From Neospora caninum Liverpool (lineage: Eukaryota; Apicomplexa; Conoidasida; Eucoccidiorida; Sarcocystidae), in NCBI RefSeq assembly GCF_000208865.1, contig NC_018395.1, forward strand, positions 403,920 to 467,919: DNA of 64,000 nt, read 5' to 3'. This document shows positions 12,281-24,222 of the stretch, piece by piece. A program made the position numbers and the translations under genes. The notes under the pieces were generated by a model. The model saw nothing but the letters and a program-made list of their open reading frames with translations. It searched no databases and was not told the origin of the DNA. Position 1 is the first letter of the stretch. Each line of letters starts with the position of its first letter.

Positions 12281-15130
12281 TGCAAGAACAAGACGAGGTC
12301 CGCGACTGCAGAAGGGCGTGCAGCATCGCAGAGGTCGCCCGCAGGTGCGACGGCGAGAGGCCGAAGGACAGCAGTCAAGGGGCCGGGGAGTCGGGCATGT
12401 GGAACGGGGAGAAGACCCGAGAGGCGGGCGCGAATTCGAGAAACGGAGACGCAGATCCGAATAACGAGAAAGACAAAACATAGACGCGTCGCGCCTCCAA
12501 CTGTGCGCAGACACAGATCTCGCTGGAAGGACGGGCTTACGCGGATGAAGAGATGGCACAGAGAGTGGAATGAAGGAGACGACGAAGACGGAAACACAGA
12601 GAAGTTAGTTTAACGGAGGCGAATGTGCGTCTATGCCCGAAGCGCAAAGTTCTTTCCTGGCCATCTATACACAAACTTTGACTCTCCTCCTCTACACGAG
12701 TGAATATACAGGCACTCAAACGAGGGTTGAGCAAAGCGGAGGAAAGACGCAGCCGTGCGAGCGAGTCGGTCTGCGTTGTTTCAGTCTCCGACGAGAGGCT
12801 GACGTTCGAGCTGAGATCGGTCAGGTCGAGGCTCGAGGGCTTCTGCACTCGTGAAAACAGACGAGAAGAAAACTGAGGCCGCCGCGCGAGAACTGCGACC
12901 TATGACGAAGTCTGGGAGAAAAATGAGGCATTTCGCAAAACGAACGACTCCTTGAAGGAAGACTGGACAGCCGCGTCTCCGCGGTGTCCTGATGTGCCTG
13001 AAATACGCCGCCTATAGAAACACGGTCGACGGAAATGTCCTCCGTTTTCCTGTGGAAGTCTAGACGAACCGACGCGGAACGAAAGTTCGGCAAGACGGGT
13101 TTGAGGAAGGGCGGAAAAATTCCGCGCCGTCCCACTCCCTACAAAATTCGTTTCGGCCTCGATTTTATCGTCTTCCGTTCCCTTTCTTCTCGCCGCGTTC
13201 GTAGCAGAGACGGACCGCGTTGTCGGCCCCCCTTTTTTGCGCGTGCGGAGACACGAAAAAGCGAGATCGCCTGAAACTTGCCGCGCACCCGGGCTTCTCC
13301 GTGCAGAAAGGCGGTTTCGTCGATCGGGAAAAAAGCCCAAAGAAAGCCTTTTCAGCTCCTGGAAGGTTCACTCGGGGGCCGGTGCGCTCGCGCACCGCAA
13401 AGAGAAGGGTGTGTGTACGCACCGCGTGAGAGAGCGCGGCGCAGAAAAACGCAGAGAAAATGGGAGAAATCCGCTTTATTTGCGCACTCTTTTCCGCACA
13501 CTTTCTCGGGGGACACCCGGGCGCCTTCCGCGTTCGAAGCGACGCCGGCTTTTTCTCTCCCCGCGTGCTGACCCGCGCGTTCCCTGCATGCGGCTTTTCC
13601 AGGAATGCTCCTCGACACTGCTTGCCGCCATCTGATCTGCGCGAGCCTATCTGGATCTACATCTGTCCAGGTGCCTGTACAAACCTGCTTCTGTATGTGC
13701 TGATCTCGCTTTTCTCCCGCAGTGTTGTATGCCCCGCGTGCTGCCTTCTTTTCTTGCGAGTTGAGAATCAGCGGGGGAAGGGGGACGCGTATCACTTGCG
13801 TGGGAGAAACGCGTTCCCCTCTAGATGGGAAAACGGATGATCTGCGCTCTGGCATGCGCTAAGGCACTCCACCTGTAGAAGCGGGGAAACGCATTCCGCT
13901 TCGTCTTTGTCCAGCTGGACGAGGCTTCGTTCTCACTCCTCTACAGAGTTCTCGCTCAATTCGATAGTGTGCAGCTCCCCAGGATCGCCACTTTGGGGTA
14001 GCCCCATTCACAGGTTTCTGTTGCCGCAAACTCGTAGATCCACGCGCCGACGCGGAATAGAAAGTTGATCAGTTTGCCTAGAAACAGAAGAATCCTTGGA
14101 GATTCAGCAGGGATGCCGACCAAAGCAGAGCGCCGGTTTCGTCCATGCCTCTTCGAGTTCCTGTTTGCCGCGGCGGCGTCGTCTAGCGTTACAGCCAGAA
14201 AAGGCAAGTGTAGAGAATGCACACTAGAAGGCGATCGGTCGCGTGTAATGGTCCGCACCCTTGAAATGCAAGGTAGATTTGAGCCGCTTTCGCGAAAGGG
14301 GCGGCACAGTCCCAGGCGATACGCAGCCAACGCACACAGAAGAGCCAGTTGGCTACGGGGGCGGTGTCGGCTTAACAACGGAGAAACGGGGAAGTGGCGT
14401 GTAGATGTGGCAAGGCAGGAAAGCGAGCGTGTCAGAAGGCATGCGCTGCCGCCGAGAAATGAAAGCCAGAGAGCTCCCGGACGCGCAGATGCAGCGCAAA
14501 CACTGGAGAGCAGAGCAAGGAGGGGAAAAGCAGGTGTCGGAAACCGGAGGATTCGAATGCCGCTGAAACGGGTTCATGTGCACATCTACGGTGTACGTAC
14601 ACCCAAAGGCCTTGGGGACCGCAGGCCTCAGTGCTGGGTTTTACACACCTTGATAGTTCCGTACATGTCCTGTTGAGAGACGTGATTTGCGCGGCGCGAC
14701 ACTCGCAGTGAGACGGAGCCGATCCCGCTCTGTGTCTCCGCGACTGTCGGTTTCTAAACGCGTTACAGGTTGCGTTCGTTCTTGGTTTTCCGCGCTCTCA
14801 ATCCTCCCAGAGACCGGCACAGACGCAGGCCGTATCCTACATCAGCCTTTCTTCTGCTCCAGGAAAACCTCTCGCTCGCCTCAGAGACACCATCTGATAA
14901 AAAAGTGTGTCGAGTTCTCTGCATCTCTCTTGCGTTTCTCGTGTGTCTAGTGTTTCTCGCCTTCCTCTCTCTGCTTTCTGCCTTCTGTCTCTCTGTCCCC
15001 CCCCCTTCGAGGGAAACAGACGCATGTCTTCATCTGTGGCACACTCTCTCCAGAGATGCTAGCCCCTCGTTCGCTGTGAACAAGATGCAAACAGAAATGC
15101 CTCAGTAAAGCGGAACAAAAGTGTGGCAAA
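12281..15130. other. Divergent intergenic region, 2.8 kb
   Basis: Separates the 5' ends of the Ser/Pro-rich protein (-) and the macro-domain protein (+), so it should hold both promoters and 5' UTRs. Several frames of 140-200 codons occur but none shows a recognisable domain. The minus-strand frame 14378-13956 has a hydrophobic patch (ILLFLGKLINFLFRVGAWIY) that could be a small exon; see findings. Confidence 0.5.
14676..14682 (+). promoter_or_regulatory. AGAGACG element upstream of the macro-domain gene
   Basis: Matches the WGAGACG motif described in T. gondii promoters, about 450 bases upstream of the ATG at 15131. A 7-base motif occurs often by chance and no transcription start is known, so this is a weak call. 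Confidence 0.25.
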
Positions 15131-18100
15131 ATGCACAAACCACGGATAGCCTCCTTGAACAAAGCGAAGGGGTTGGCAAGGGCGTCTTTGCCCCTCCCGT
15201 CTCTCCTCCCTTTCCTCTCTAGCCGGTCAGTCAGTTGTCGCCCCTGGTCTTCTGTCTCTTCTTCCTCGCGTTCGTCCCCGACGCCGTCTGTTTCCTCCCC
15301 CGCCGCCCCGCCCCCCTCGTTGTCGGTCTCCGCATCTCTCGCGTCTCCTCCCTCTCCTGTATCCGTCAGTTCGTCCTGTTTGCTTGCTACATCTCCCTTT
15401 TATGCGTCTTCCCTGTCCACTTCTCCCGCTTCTTTCTCTTCTCTGCCTGCTCGCCGCGCCACTCGCTCCCTGATCACCGAGTCCGTCTCCGTTTCCGCTG
15501 GCTGTTCTCTTCCCGCCGCTCTCTCCAACCTCCCCGTCGCGCTCTCTCGCCATCTCGCTCGCTGCTTTTCTTCGTCGCATCTCTCCCGCAAACTCCGCCT
15601 GCACCAGGAACGGGCCTCTCGCGGCCACATCGAGTACCTGCGTCAGCTGGAGCGGCCGCCCACGCCTTCGCCTTTTCCGCTTCCTCCTTCGCCGTCTCCC
15701 GCGTCGCCTGCCTCCGCCGCAGCAGCGAAAGCGGCAGCGTTCGCGGAGGAGGCAGCTGCACATACACCGGAGCCGAATATCCTGGTGCGTTCCGCAGAGG
15801 ACTGGATCAAGCGCGACTTCTTTTTTCCGCTGTCGCGCCAGCCGGACACGGGAACGGCCGGAGAGGCCGCGAGAGCCCTCGAGCGTGAACTCTGTTCCCC
15901 GCGGAAGGGAATTGAGGGCGAGACAGAAGGCGACCTCGCTTCTCTCCTCCTTACACCGGAAGGCCCCCAGTACGCTGGCCTCCTGCAGAAGATCGAACTT
16001 CCTGGATTCGGGGAAATCAACGTGGTCCACGGGAACCTCCTCGCGGGCGACCGCGAAGGGGCCGAGCCCGACGGCAGAGGCGAAGAGACTCCGCGCACTA
16101 GGGAAGAAGGGACTGTTTGGAAGCGGAGGGAATCGCACGAAAACGCGCTTCACGCAGACGCCCTCCTGGTCCCCGTCCCGCCCAACTTTCTCCCCTACAG
16201 AGGCTTCGGTGAGGAAAAGGAGACGTGAAACGGGCGTGAGGAGAAGGAGAAAAGAAGCCCGAGAGGCAGCGTGGAGGTTAGCCCCAGGCTCGTTTTCGCG
16301 TCGATGGCGGTACAGCTGAGACCGTGACCGAGGGCTGAACGGTGCGAAACCCCCGTGCGAACTGGCCGAGTTTGGAAGGGAACCTGACGCGAGAGTCAGG
16401 AAGGCCCGGACTGAAAAGGAAAGGGAGAGTGCAGACGGAATCGCGAGACACAGAGAAGAGGCGAGGGGGCGAGAGAACGAGACGGCGGAGGGCACTGTAG
16501 AGCGTCGAGTGTGCACCCGTACAACCTCAGTCGAGGCGAAAAAAGGTGGTGCCATGGACTGTGGTATTTCTTGCGTTCTGCAGGCCTCGAGGTTCTGGAA
16601 CGGGGTGGTACTGCCCTCCAGAAGGCGGCATTCATCGAAGTGAAACAAAAGCTCCAGCAAAGAGAAGCTGGTAGGTACCATGGCCAACACACGTCTTACC
16701 TTTGCCAACTTGTCTCTTTATGCGTATTTTCCGAGTTCTGAGTCTCCTCTCTCGGTTTCCTTCTCTTTCTCCCGCTCTTCTTCCTCTTCGTCCTTCTTCC
16801 CCTTCGCGTTCTCTTTCCACTTTGTCGACTCTCTGCTTCCTGGACGCCATCGAGTGTCTCCGGTGCGCTTTGTTCCTTCAGCTCGGGATGTGTTGTCCAC
16901 GGCAGGAAGCGAAGAAGGCAGTCAACCAAGAGCCCGTCACTTCAACTTTTCCTCTGGACGCGTTCCGCAGGAATCCGTGTCTGAAAGCGGACTTGATCCA
17001 GGTAAGAGACGGCGAGCCTTTCGCTATCTTGCCGCCAATTCCCTAGTGTTCCTTTTCCTCTTTCTCTCAGGTTCCCTCTTACCTCGCCCCCTCTTCTCGC
17101 TTCCGTCTTCGCCTGTTTCTTCGTCTCCTTCTCTCTATTCTTCTCCCGAGTTTCTTCGTTGCTTCTCTGTCGTCTTCTCGTTCTTCTATGCCGTCGTATC
17201 TGTCTCCTCGTTCTTCTCTGTCTCTCTATCTCGTTCTTCTCATTCTCCTCTTTTCGCTGTCTCCGTGTTTTCGTCTTATTCTTTTCTTCTGTTTTCCCTG
17301 CAAGCTCGAAGCCTCCTCAGCCAGCTGCCTTTCTTCTTTCTCAGTCCTTTCGTCTGCTGGCGTGGCGTATCTTTGCAGGCGACGTCATTCTCACGCCGAC
17401 TTTCGGCGTCTGCCGTAGCGTCAGCCTGCTCGCATTTCTAGTCACGCCCTACTATTGGCGTAAGGTTTCTTCTCTCTGTCGATCCTCTATTTTCCCTCTG
17501 TTCCTCTCCCCTTCTTCGTCTCTTCTTCTTGCTCTCTTTTACGTTGTCTCTTCCTCCGACAGTCAACAACCGCGTCACTCGTTCTCTTCATCCCTCTGTC
17601 CCGCTGCCTATTCACCGGGCCCTCGTTTTTTCTCTTGCCCGCCTGCTTCGCGTGCGCGCGCTTCCCTTCCTCCTTCTCGTGGGTCCGTCATCTTGTCCCA
17701 TCTCTTCTCTGTTTGCAGCTCTTCTGCCTACCGTCTTTTGCCTCTCAGTCTCTCTTGTGCGTCGCCTTCCTTGGCTCCGCGCTGGCCGGGGGTGGTCTCT
17801 CCGCGCCCCCGTGTGTCTGTCTCGCTGTCTCCTCCTTTGCCTGGCCCCACAGAAACGGCTGCGCCGTTTCAGGGAGTCTTTTCTGCCATTTCTGGTTCCA
17901 TTTTTCTCACTGGAAATCTTTGCGAAGATGCAAGAGACTGCAAAAGGAGGACGAATGGGAACGAAGCAGACGAGGAAGAGAACAAGAGCAGAAAAGAACA
18001 CAGCGTCTCGTTCACGGCCGTGGTCTGGCAGAGACGCCCAGACACTTTTGTGTCACAGCCGTGGGAAAGACGCCTGAGGAAGTCTGATTTCGTCGTTTCG

Positions 18101-19512
18101 TTCGGGTGTTCTTCAGAGGGAAACAGCACTGAAGCCGCTCGGCGTCTTCGCTTCACAATGAGACGCGCCCTCGCGGAGTTAAATCGACAAGGCCCCGGGT
18201 CACTGCTTCTCCCTTTTGTCGGTCTCGGATTGTACGGCTACGAACCGAGAGGCGCGGCGGAAATCCTTATCGAAACAGCGGTCGAGCAACTTCTCCAGGT
18301 ACCAGAAGAGAAAAGCAAACCAATTTTACATTGCCTTCCTCCTTCAACCCACCGGACTTCTCTCCAACTTCTTAATAAATAGCTATGTACAAATACATGT
18401 GGGCAAATAGATACGCATATATATACACATATATACATATATACATATACGTGTATATATATATATATATATAAACATGCATGTATATGGATATACGCGT
18501 GAGATCAGTTGTACGTGCGTCGGCAGTTCTGTGTCAGTGTCCGGCGCATGTCGTACTCTCCTGTGTTTCTTCTTCTCGTTTGTTCGTGTCTCCATTTTTC
18601 TTTTCTATCTTCTGTCAGTGCTGTCGATTGAAGACAGACGCTTTCGGAGACGCGGCTGAACCCTTCGGATCCTCCTTTTCAGCTGGAGCTGCGGATCCTT
18701 TCTGTACAACCACTGAGCACGGCAACTAGCGGTTTCGTCCAATTTCCTCTGGGCTCATTCTTTTTTTCCCTCGCTTTGCCAGGCAGATGTGGAGACCACT
18801 CTACAGTTCTTCAGACACGCGTGCTGTATTTCGGCTTCCCATCGCCTCTCGTGCATTTCCTTCTCTGTTCTCTCTGTTGTCTCTGTGTTCTCTCTCCTCA
18901 TTCTTCTCCTTGTTCTCTTTTTCCTCTTGTTATCTCACTTGGTTTCTCGTTCCTATCTCTTTTGCTCCGTTCTTTTTCAGGTTGACGCCGTGGAGCCGAA
19001 TTACTCTCTGCGAAAAATTACTTTTGTGGACCGCGATGCGACGAATGCGGCGTTGCTTGCGGAGGCAGCGCAGGCAGCTAAGCGGGCGTGGCTGCCGGAG
19101 CACCAGGTCCGGAGTCTCCGTTTCCCAGAAGAAAGTGTCACTTTATTCTTTGTGGAAGAAAGGCGAGAAGAAACAAAAGCCGTGGAAGCAGTCTTACGGC
19201 TTCGTATAAAGATATGTATACACTCCAGCGAGGTAGCGCAGAATTTACGCAATGGTGCATGTACAAATCTAGCTGTACGTCGGAAAAAAAAGTATAGTGC
19301 ATGCTTCGCTGTATTTTCCGGTGTATGTGTAGGTTGTGCCGGCACCGGTTTACTGGAGCCAGAACAGCAGGCGTCTCTTGGACGTTACCGAGGGAATGCT
19401 TATGTTCTGCCGCAAGCACACGCGCCTTTCCTTCAAAAAGGTACTTTGTCGAAAAAAGTGCTGTCTCTTCATTCTCTCCGTTGCGCGTGCCCACATCTGT
19501 ACATATGTATAC

Positions 19513-19546
<34 letters not shown>

Positions 19547-20735
19547 GTACGGATGTGCATGTATGCCTTTCTGTTTGTAGGGGGTTTAATTTCTCACATG
19601 CATATGTATCTCTGCCCCATAGGCGTAGTTAAAATATATGTTAAAACAGGTGTATATGGTAGGTTTGTTTTTTTTCTTTTCTTCTGGTAGATGTTGGGTC
19701 GTCTCTCGCCCTCGCGGTGCGTCTCTCGTTTCCCATTTCCTACGTCACCGTTGGTCTTGCTGTCTGTGCTGTCAAATCTCTTTGGGTCATCGACTGTCTG
19801 CGGTGAAGCATATCTGTTGCTTGTGCCCATTCGCCATCCGCTGCCGCCTCGCAACCGTTTGCTTTCGGGTGTACCTACAGCACCATGGCGTCATTCGCCG
19901 ACAGAAGACCCACTATTTCTCCAATGTTCGGCCGTTTCTCTGGCGTGCGTCTCGCGTACTCGAGCCCCCACCTCTCCTGGTGAGTCCATTCGACACTTCT
20001 CGTCGTGGCAATGTATGTGTCATGCCAAACAGGGTACTCCCCAAGCGCATGCGGAAAAGCCCTACTCAGTCACAGTTTGGGATAACCGTTGAAATATTTC
20101 TACGTGCGTGCATGTGAATGCTGCAAATGCTTACGAATATGATGTAGCCAAATGCATGATCCGTTTTTTATGGAGAATAGACTGTATGTGTTTGCCGCTA
20201 CGTGCACTCCGCATGCAACTCGTAGGGAAGAAAAAGCATTTTCGATTTCCCCTGCTTTTCAAAAAGACTGTCTACTGGCGCTACCGTAGTAAAGCGCGTA
20301 TCGAGTGTTTCCTCGATGACTGCGTCCAATTCTATGTCTCTCTTCTCAGCATTCTGGTTGGAAAGGCGCGTTTCGAGGAGCTTTTGTTCAGCTTTCTTTT
20401 GGCCTCCCTAAAGACTCAAAAACGCGAACTCGTTGCTGCGTGATCCGTTGTTCTACATGTGTGGTTCGTTTTCTCGGGTTTTGCGCAGGAGTTCTCCAGA
20501 AATCGAGTGTGCTGGAATGTGCGGTGTTCCTTGTTCTCAGCTGTACAAACACTCTGGAGCTACTGCGGATTGGCAGCTGCCTGCTCGGCCTTTCTATCGG
20601 CAGGGTGTTTCGGGGATGCTCTTCCCCCCCAGGCTCCGGCGCGGCTTCCCATCTATGCGTGTGAACGCCAAGGGCCAGTTTGTCGGGGTGAACAAAATGC
20701 CTTATATCGCTGAGAAGGCACAGCCTCGTTTGTAG
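15131..20735 (+). CDS. Macro-domain protein with a long basic C-terminal region
   Basis: Proposed exons: 15131-16208, 16584-16670, 16882-17001, 17379-17459, 17853-18298, 18981-19106, 19333-19440, 19881-19979 and 20541-20735; all phases agree and give 779 residues. The start has a good coccidian context (GGCAAAATG). Residues 1-170 are Ser/Arg-rich and could be an organelle transit peptide. A macro (Appr-1''-p) domain covers about 300-620: [52 protein letters not shown], and the signature [20 protein letters not shown] followed by [22 protein letters not shown]. The usual NAAN is PVPP here, so ADP-ribose binding is uncertain. Residues 640-779 are basic and look conserved ([59 protein letters not shown]). 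That part could suit a mitochondrial or ribosome-associated protein, but I cannot name its family. Confidence 0.7.
18416..18472. repeat. (TA)n-rich tract in a macro-domain gene intron
   Basis: Interrupted TATA/CATA dinucleotides in the intron 18299-18980. A second tract, 19513-19542, is a clean AT run in the intron after the exon ending at 19440. Confidence 0.9.
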
Positions 20736-21943
20736 AGAAGGAGATGGTGGCCAGCGTCTAGAAAACTCGAGGAGCGGAAGACACGAGAAGAGGAGAACGG
20801 GAAAGGAAAGAAGGGAGGGGGAAACAGAGGGGACGGAAAGCAGGAGAGGGAAGTACGCAGAGAGACCACAACAGATGAGGAGAGCGAGAGGGGTATACGG
20901 GAGAGGCAGAGAAAAGGGCGTAAAATCACGATAAGCGACAAGGCATCAGGCTGGCAAGGAAGGTCAGCAGGAAAGTAGACAGCGAGAAGATGCGATGACA
21001 TAGGGAAGAAGAGGAGAGCCTCCAGAGACAAAGAAGGCTGAACACACTCATTCGTCAAGAATCGGTACAACCCACCGAAGGGTTCTACTGTTTAACGTGG
21101 CATAAGAGTCCAAGGCAGGGTTTGTATGTCCTTCTGTCATGCTGTAGCATCTGTACGCATACTCGCTAAGCATGTTAGAATCAGCCTCATGTTGCGTAGA
21201 TTGCACATTTCTGCAACAGGGCGGCTAACGTCTCGATTTGATGAGGACGGTCGAGCGCATTCTTCTCTGTCACCTTTGTTTCGGACTGACAACGTAGCAA
21301 AACGGCGCAAGTCTCCATTTTTGTTTCTATTCAGCTTGGTTTCTCCCGCTAGCATTTCTCTTTGTGGCCAGCTCTACTCGGCACAAAGACATCCTTTGCA
21401 GTTCTCAAGTTTAAACACATCCTAGCACGGCTCTGCGGTGCCCACGTGACCCCCAGTGTGACTGCCATCCCGCTCACCAAACTTGCATTGGGCATTGCAG
21501 TGGAAAAAAAGAAGCCTAGACAGATAGATTTGTTGACAGACGAACGAGTTTGCTGACGGTGTCTCGTCGTTCGGGACGTCTGTCACCTTGCGTGCGTTTG
21601 TCTGTTAAACAGCAATTACCGTGAAAAAGGGAATCAGCGGGTTGAGTAGGAGCTGGGGCGGGGAGGTTCGTTTCTTTCCAAGTTTTGACACGGAAAATAA
21701 GATTGCTTCTCAAACAAAAAAAAACTGAGAATGTATGGTTCTTCCGTCCCTTCGCCACCGCTTGCTGGAAGCATTGAATCGGTAACAGGAGCAGCGCTCG
21801 CAAATATGATTAAGCACTCGCTGATCGTGACGCCGTACCAAAGCACATGTACGGTTGAATCCAAAGACTAGAAACCATTTAGTTGTAAGTTGGGTTTGAA
21901 TGGTTCACGCTGATTCGGCCCAAATCATCAACACCGAAACATC
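20736..21943. other. Convergent intergenic region
   Basis: Lies between the stop of the macro-domain gene (+) and the stop of the centrin-like gene (-). The first 300 bases are strongly purine-rich on the + strand. No coding block or RNA gene recognised. Confidence 0.55.
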
Positions 21944-22668
21944 CTATGGAAACGTTTGCTTATCCATAACGTGGTAAAATTCCTCCCCGCTTATCTTTCC
22001 GTCGTTGTCTGCATCTGTTCGTTCCAAAATCTCGCTAATATCGGGGTTCGGTGTCATGTTCAACTCTCGAGCTGTGCGTGTCAACATTTTGTGTGTGATA
22101 AATCCAGTGCCTTCTGGATCGAATTGGTTGAATGTGCAAGATATATCTTGCGAGGTTTTGTAGGGCGTCTCGTCGGTTGTCAACAAATCCAAAAACTGTC
22201 GAAAATTGAGACGTGTACGACCATCTCGATCTAGGTGGCTGAGCATCTCCCCTATTACGTCACCCTTTGATTCATACCCGGCATTCTGGAAACAAAGCAA
22301 AGCAAACAGTCGCTTCTGTCTCGTTAAATGACAGTTTGCCGGTTTTATTGCCTCACGTCAGTCGCCGATGCCTGGTGTCCACAAAAACTGCGGTCGCAAA
22401 TTCTCACGTGCATGCGGTGCTTTAGATCGCGTAGGTGAATTAGGCCTGTGCCGTCCGTGTCGCAAGCGTCAAACAGTCTCTTCAGCGCCGCAATTTCCTC
22501 TTGCTTCATCGATGGCCTCTCGTACTTCTGAGGATCAAACTCGCTTCCGGCACCTCCAGGGCCAGCGTGAGACGGTCCCAGTTGTCCAGTTGCTCCTGTC
22601 GCCGCCTGGCTTTGTGCACGTATGCTCAGGCAACCCACGCTACACAGCCCGCTCTGTTGACTCGACAT
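21944..22668 (-). CDS. Centrin-like EF-hand protein
   Basis: Two exons, 22668-22408 and 22285-21944, joined at phase 0, give 200 residues. After a low-complexity N-terminus (MSSQQSGLCS, Gly/Ala-rich to about residue 50) come four EF-hands: DACDTDGTGLIHLRDL (about 70), DRDGRTRLNFRQF (about 105), DPEGTGFITHKML (about 142) and DADNDGKISGEEF (about 180). The spacing and the region between hands 2 and 3 follow centrin/caltractin, which binds calcium at centrioles, basal bodies and contractile fibres. Hand 4 has the best calcium ligands; hands 2 and 3 have substitutions and may not bind. It is divergent from the canonical centrins, so the paralogue number is not assigned; another calmodulin-like protein remains possible. 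Upstream on the same strand lies the DRC9-like gene. Confidence 0.83.
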
Positions 22669-24222
22669 TCTGAAGGATCTTTGAAACCACCAAAAACTGA
22701 AGAAAATGGAGCGACCGCCTGTTGAAAGATAGAACCAGCAGGAGATTCGTGACACGTGTCCTCGCTTCCTCCTTCTCTACAGCAATGCTGGATAGCTCGT
22801 GCTACACCGAAATTTCAGTTAGAAACAGACTCTGCGAAAGACAATGACGGCGCATGGCAGGACGTGTTTTCTCGATATAGAGAACGACAGTGTGGCTGCT
22901 GCTCTGAGACGCTTTTTGGCTCAGACTGTCCTTTCATTCGATATTCCGCATGAAGCCCCAAAGGGCGACAGTCGACACGCGAGTGCGGCTTCTCGTGATT
23001 CGTCCGAGTGACCCGTGGAAAAACCCCCCGATATTCTTTTTTGAGAGACGACGCTGTCAAGTCCCTAGGATTTCACGGGAACCGTCTCACTTCAGAAAGC
23101 GCACACGGCAGGTTTCGGCCGAAAGAGAAATACTATGACGACCAAATCAAGTAAGCAATCGACAGAAGTGAGGGCCCCCACATTCGACGACCGCAAAGAG
23201 AGAGCATAGAGAGGACCGGCGTGTATAAGAACGAAGATAATAACTGCACAGTAACGTGTTTTCCGGAAAAGGCAAGGTTTCTTTGAGGAAATCCTGCAGC
23301 CGGTTCAGTACATCTGTCCGTACACAGCCAGCTGGCTGGCAGATTGAGGCATTGATTCATTGTAGACTGAAAATCTTTCGGGGTTTTACCCGCCGTGTGC
23401 GAGTTGTCGCAGAGCGAACCGAGCGTCATAACACACAACAGTGGAAATTATACAGTCCTACTCACGCGACAACCCCTCACGGCTCTATCCAGCCAAAGAC
23501 CACACGCTTGTAAGTATTCGCGGTGAAGGGGTCCTCTGTCTCCAGCACGTAGAACAAATAATGCGTCTGTACTTTAACGCACACACTCAGATGCCGGTGC
23601 AGCATCAAACTTTCATTCTACTGGACACTGTTACACCATGGCTGCTGGAATACAGATCATTTGAAATAGTAGTGTAGCATCAGCAGGTAAAAGCAAGTAC
23701 TTGTGAACGCAAAGACACTTTCAACTATGCCTGAGTGACACAACTGCCGTTCATCTGCAGCGTGTCAGGTCGAGACTCTAGACAGCGATCCTGAGAGCGC
23801 ATTGTGAACGTCGGTCAGGAGGAACATGTCTCGCTTAGTGTCGGAGGTACACTGGGAAGTTACAGGGAGACATTTTGAAAACGGAAAGAAAGAGAATCCC
23901 ACACGCTCATCTGGTTCTGTAAGCCCTAAATCAAGACTGGATATCACGTAGCACCACACAAGGATGTGTATGCAATTCCGAAAAATCCCACTACTGAGCT
24001 TCAGGTTGGTATGACTGTAGTTTATCACGCTGTACCCATTGTAGGGTATTGACCAGCACATGCAAGCTGAATCCATATTCCAAGAGCACTTTTTAACTAG
24101 CTCCACATGATACGTTTGCGTTGTTCCGAGGCGTAGCCGCCCACTAAGGCTCTGCAACGTATTTCCAGAATCTCGGCATCATAGTCGCCTCAGCAGGCTC
24201 CATTAGATTACCCAGCCTTCTC
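22669..24222. other. Intergenic region between two minus-strand genes
   Basis: Lies between the centrin-like start and the DRC9-like stop, so it should hold the centrin promoter and the DRC9 3' UTR. I see no coding block, RNA gene or repeat. Confidence 0.55.

Noticed and set aside
14065..14676. 203-codon plus-strand frame
   Set aside because: Arg-rich, compositionally biased, no domain and no splice context.
15227..16708. 493-codon minus-strand frame
   Set aside because: Antisense of the Ser-rich macro-protein exon; Arg-rich artefact of GC-biased coding sequence.
18783..18840. Possible extra exon of the macro-domain gene ([12 protein letters not shown])
   Set aside because: No donor after it fits phase 0. 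Joining 18298 directly to 18981 keeps the frame and gives a better macro-domain strand.
20350..20439. Possible extra exon of the macro-domain gene ([12 protein letters not shown])
   Set aside because: Splice sites and phase would allow it, but the direct join 19979/20541 gives smoother sequence (EPPPLLLYKHSG). Left out, though RNA data could restore it.
20489..20713. Alternative last exon starting at 20489
   Set aside because: In the required phase it gives Cys/Ala-rich sequence unlike the preceding protein; the frame from 20541 is basic and proline-rich like the preceding exons.
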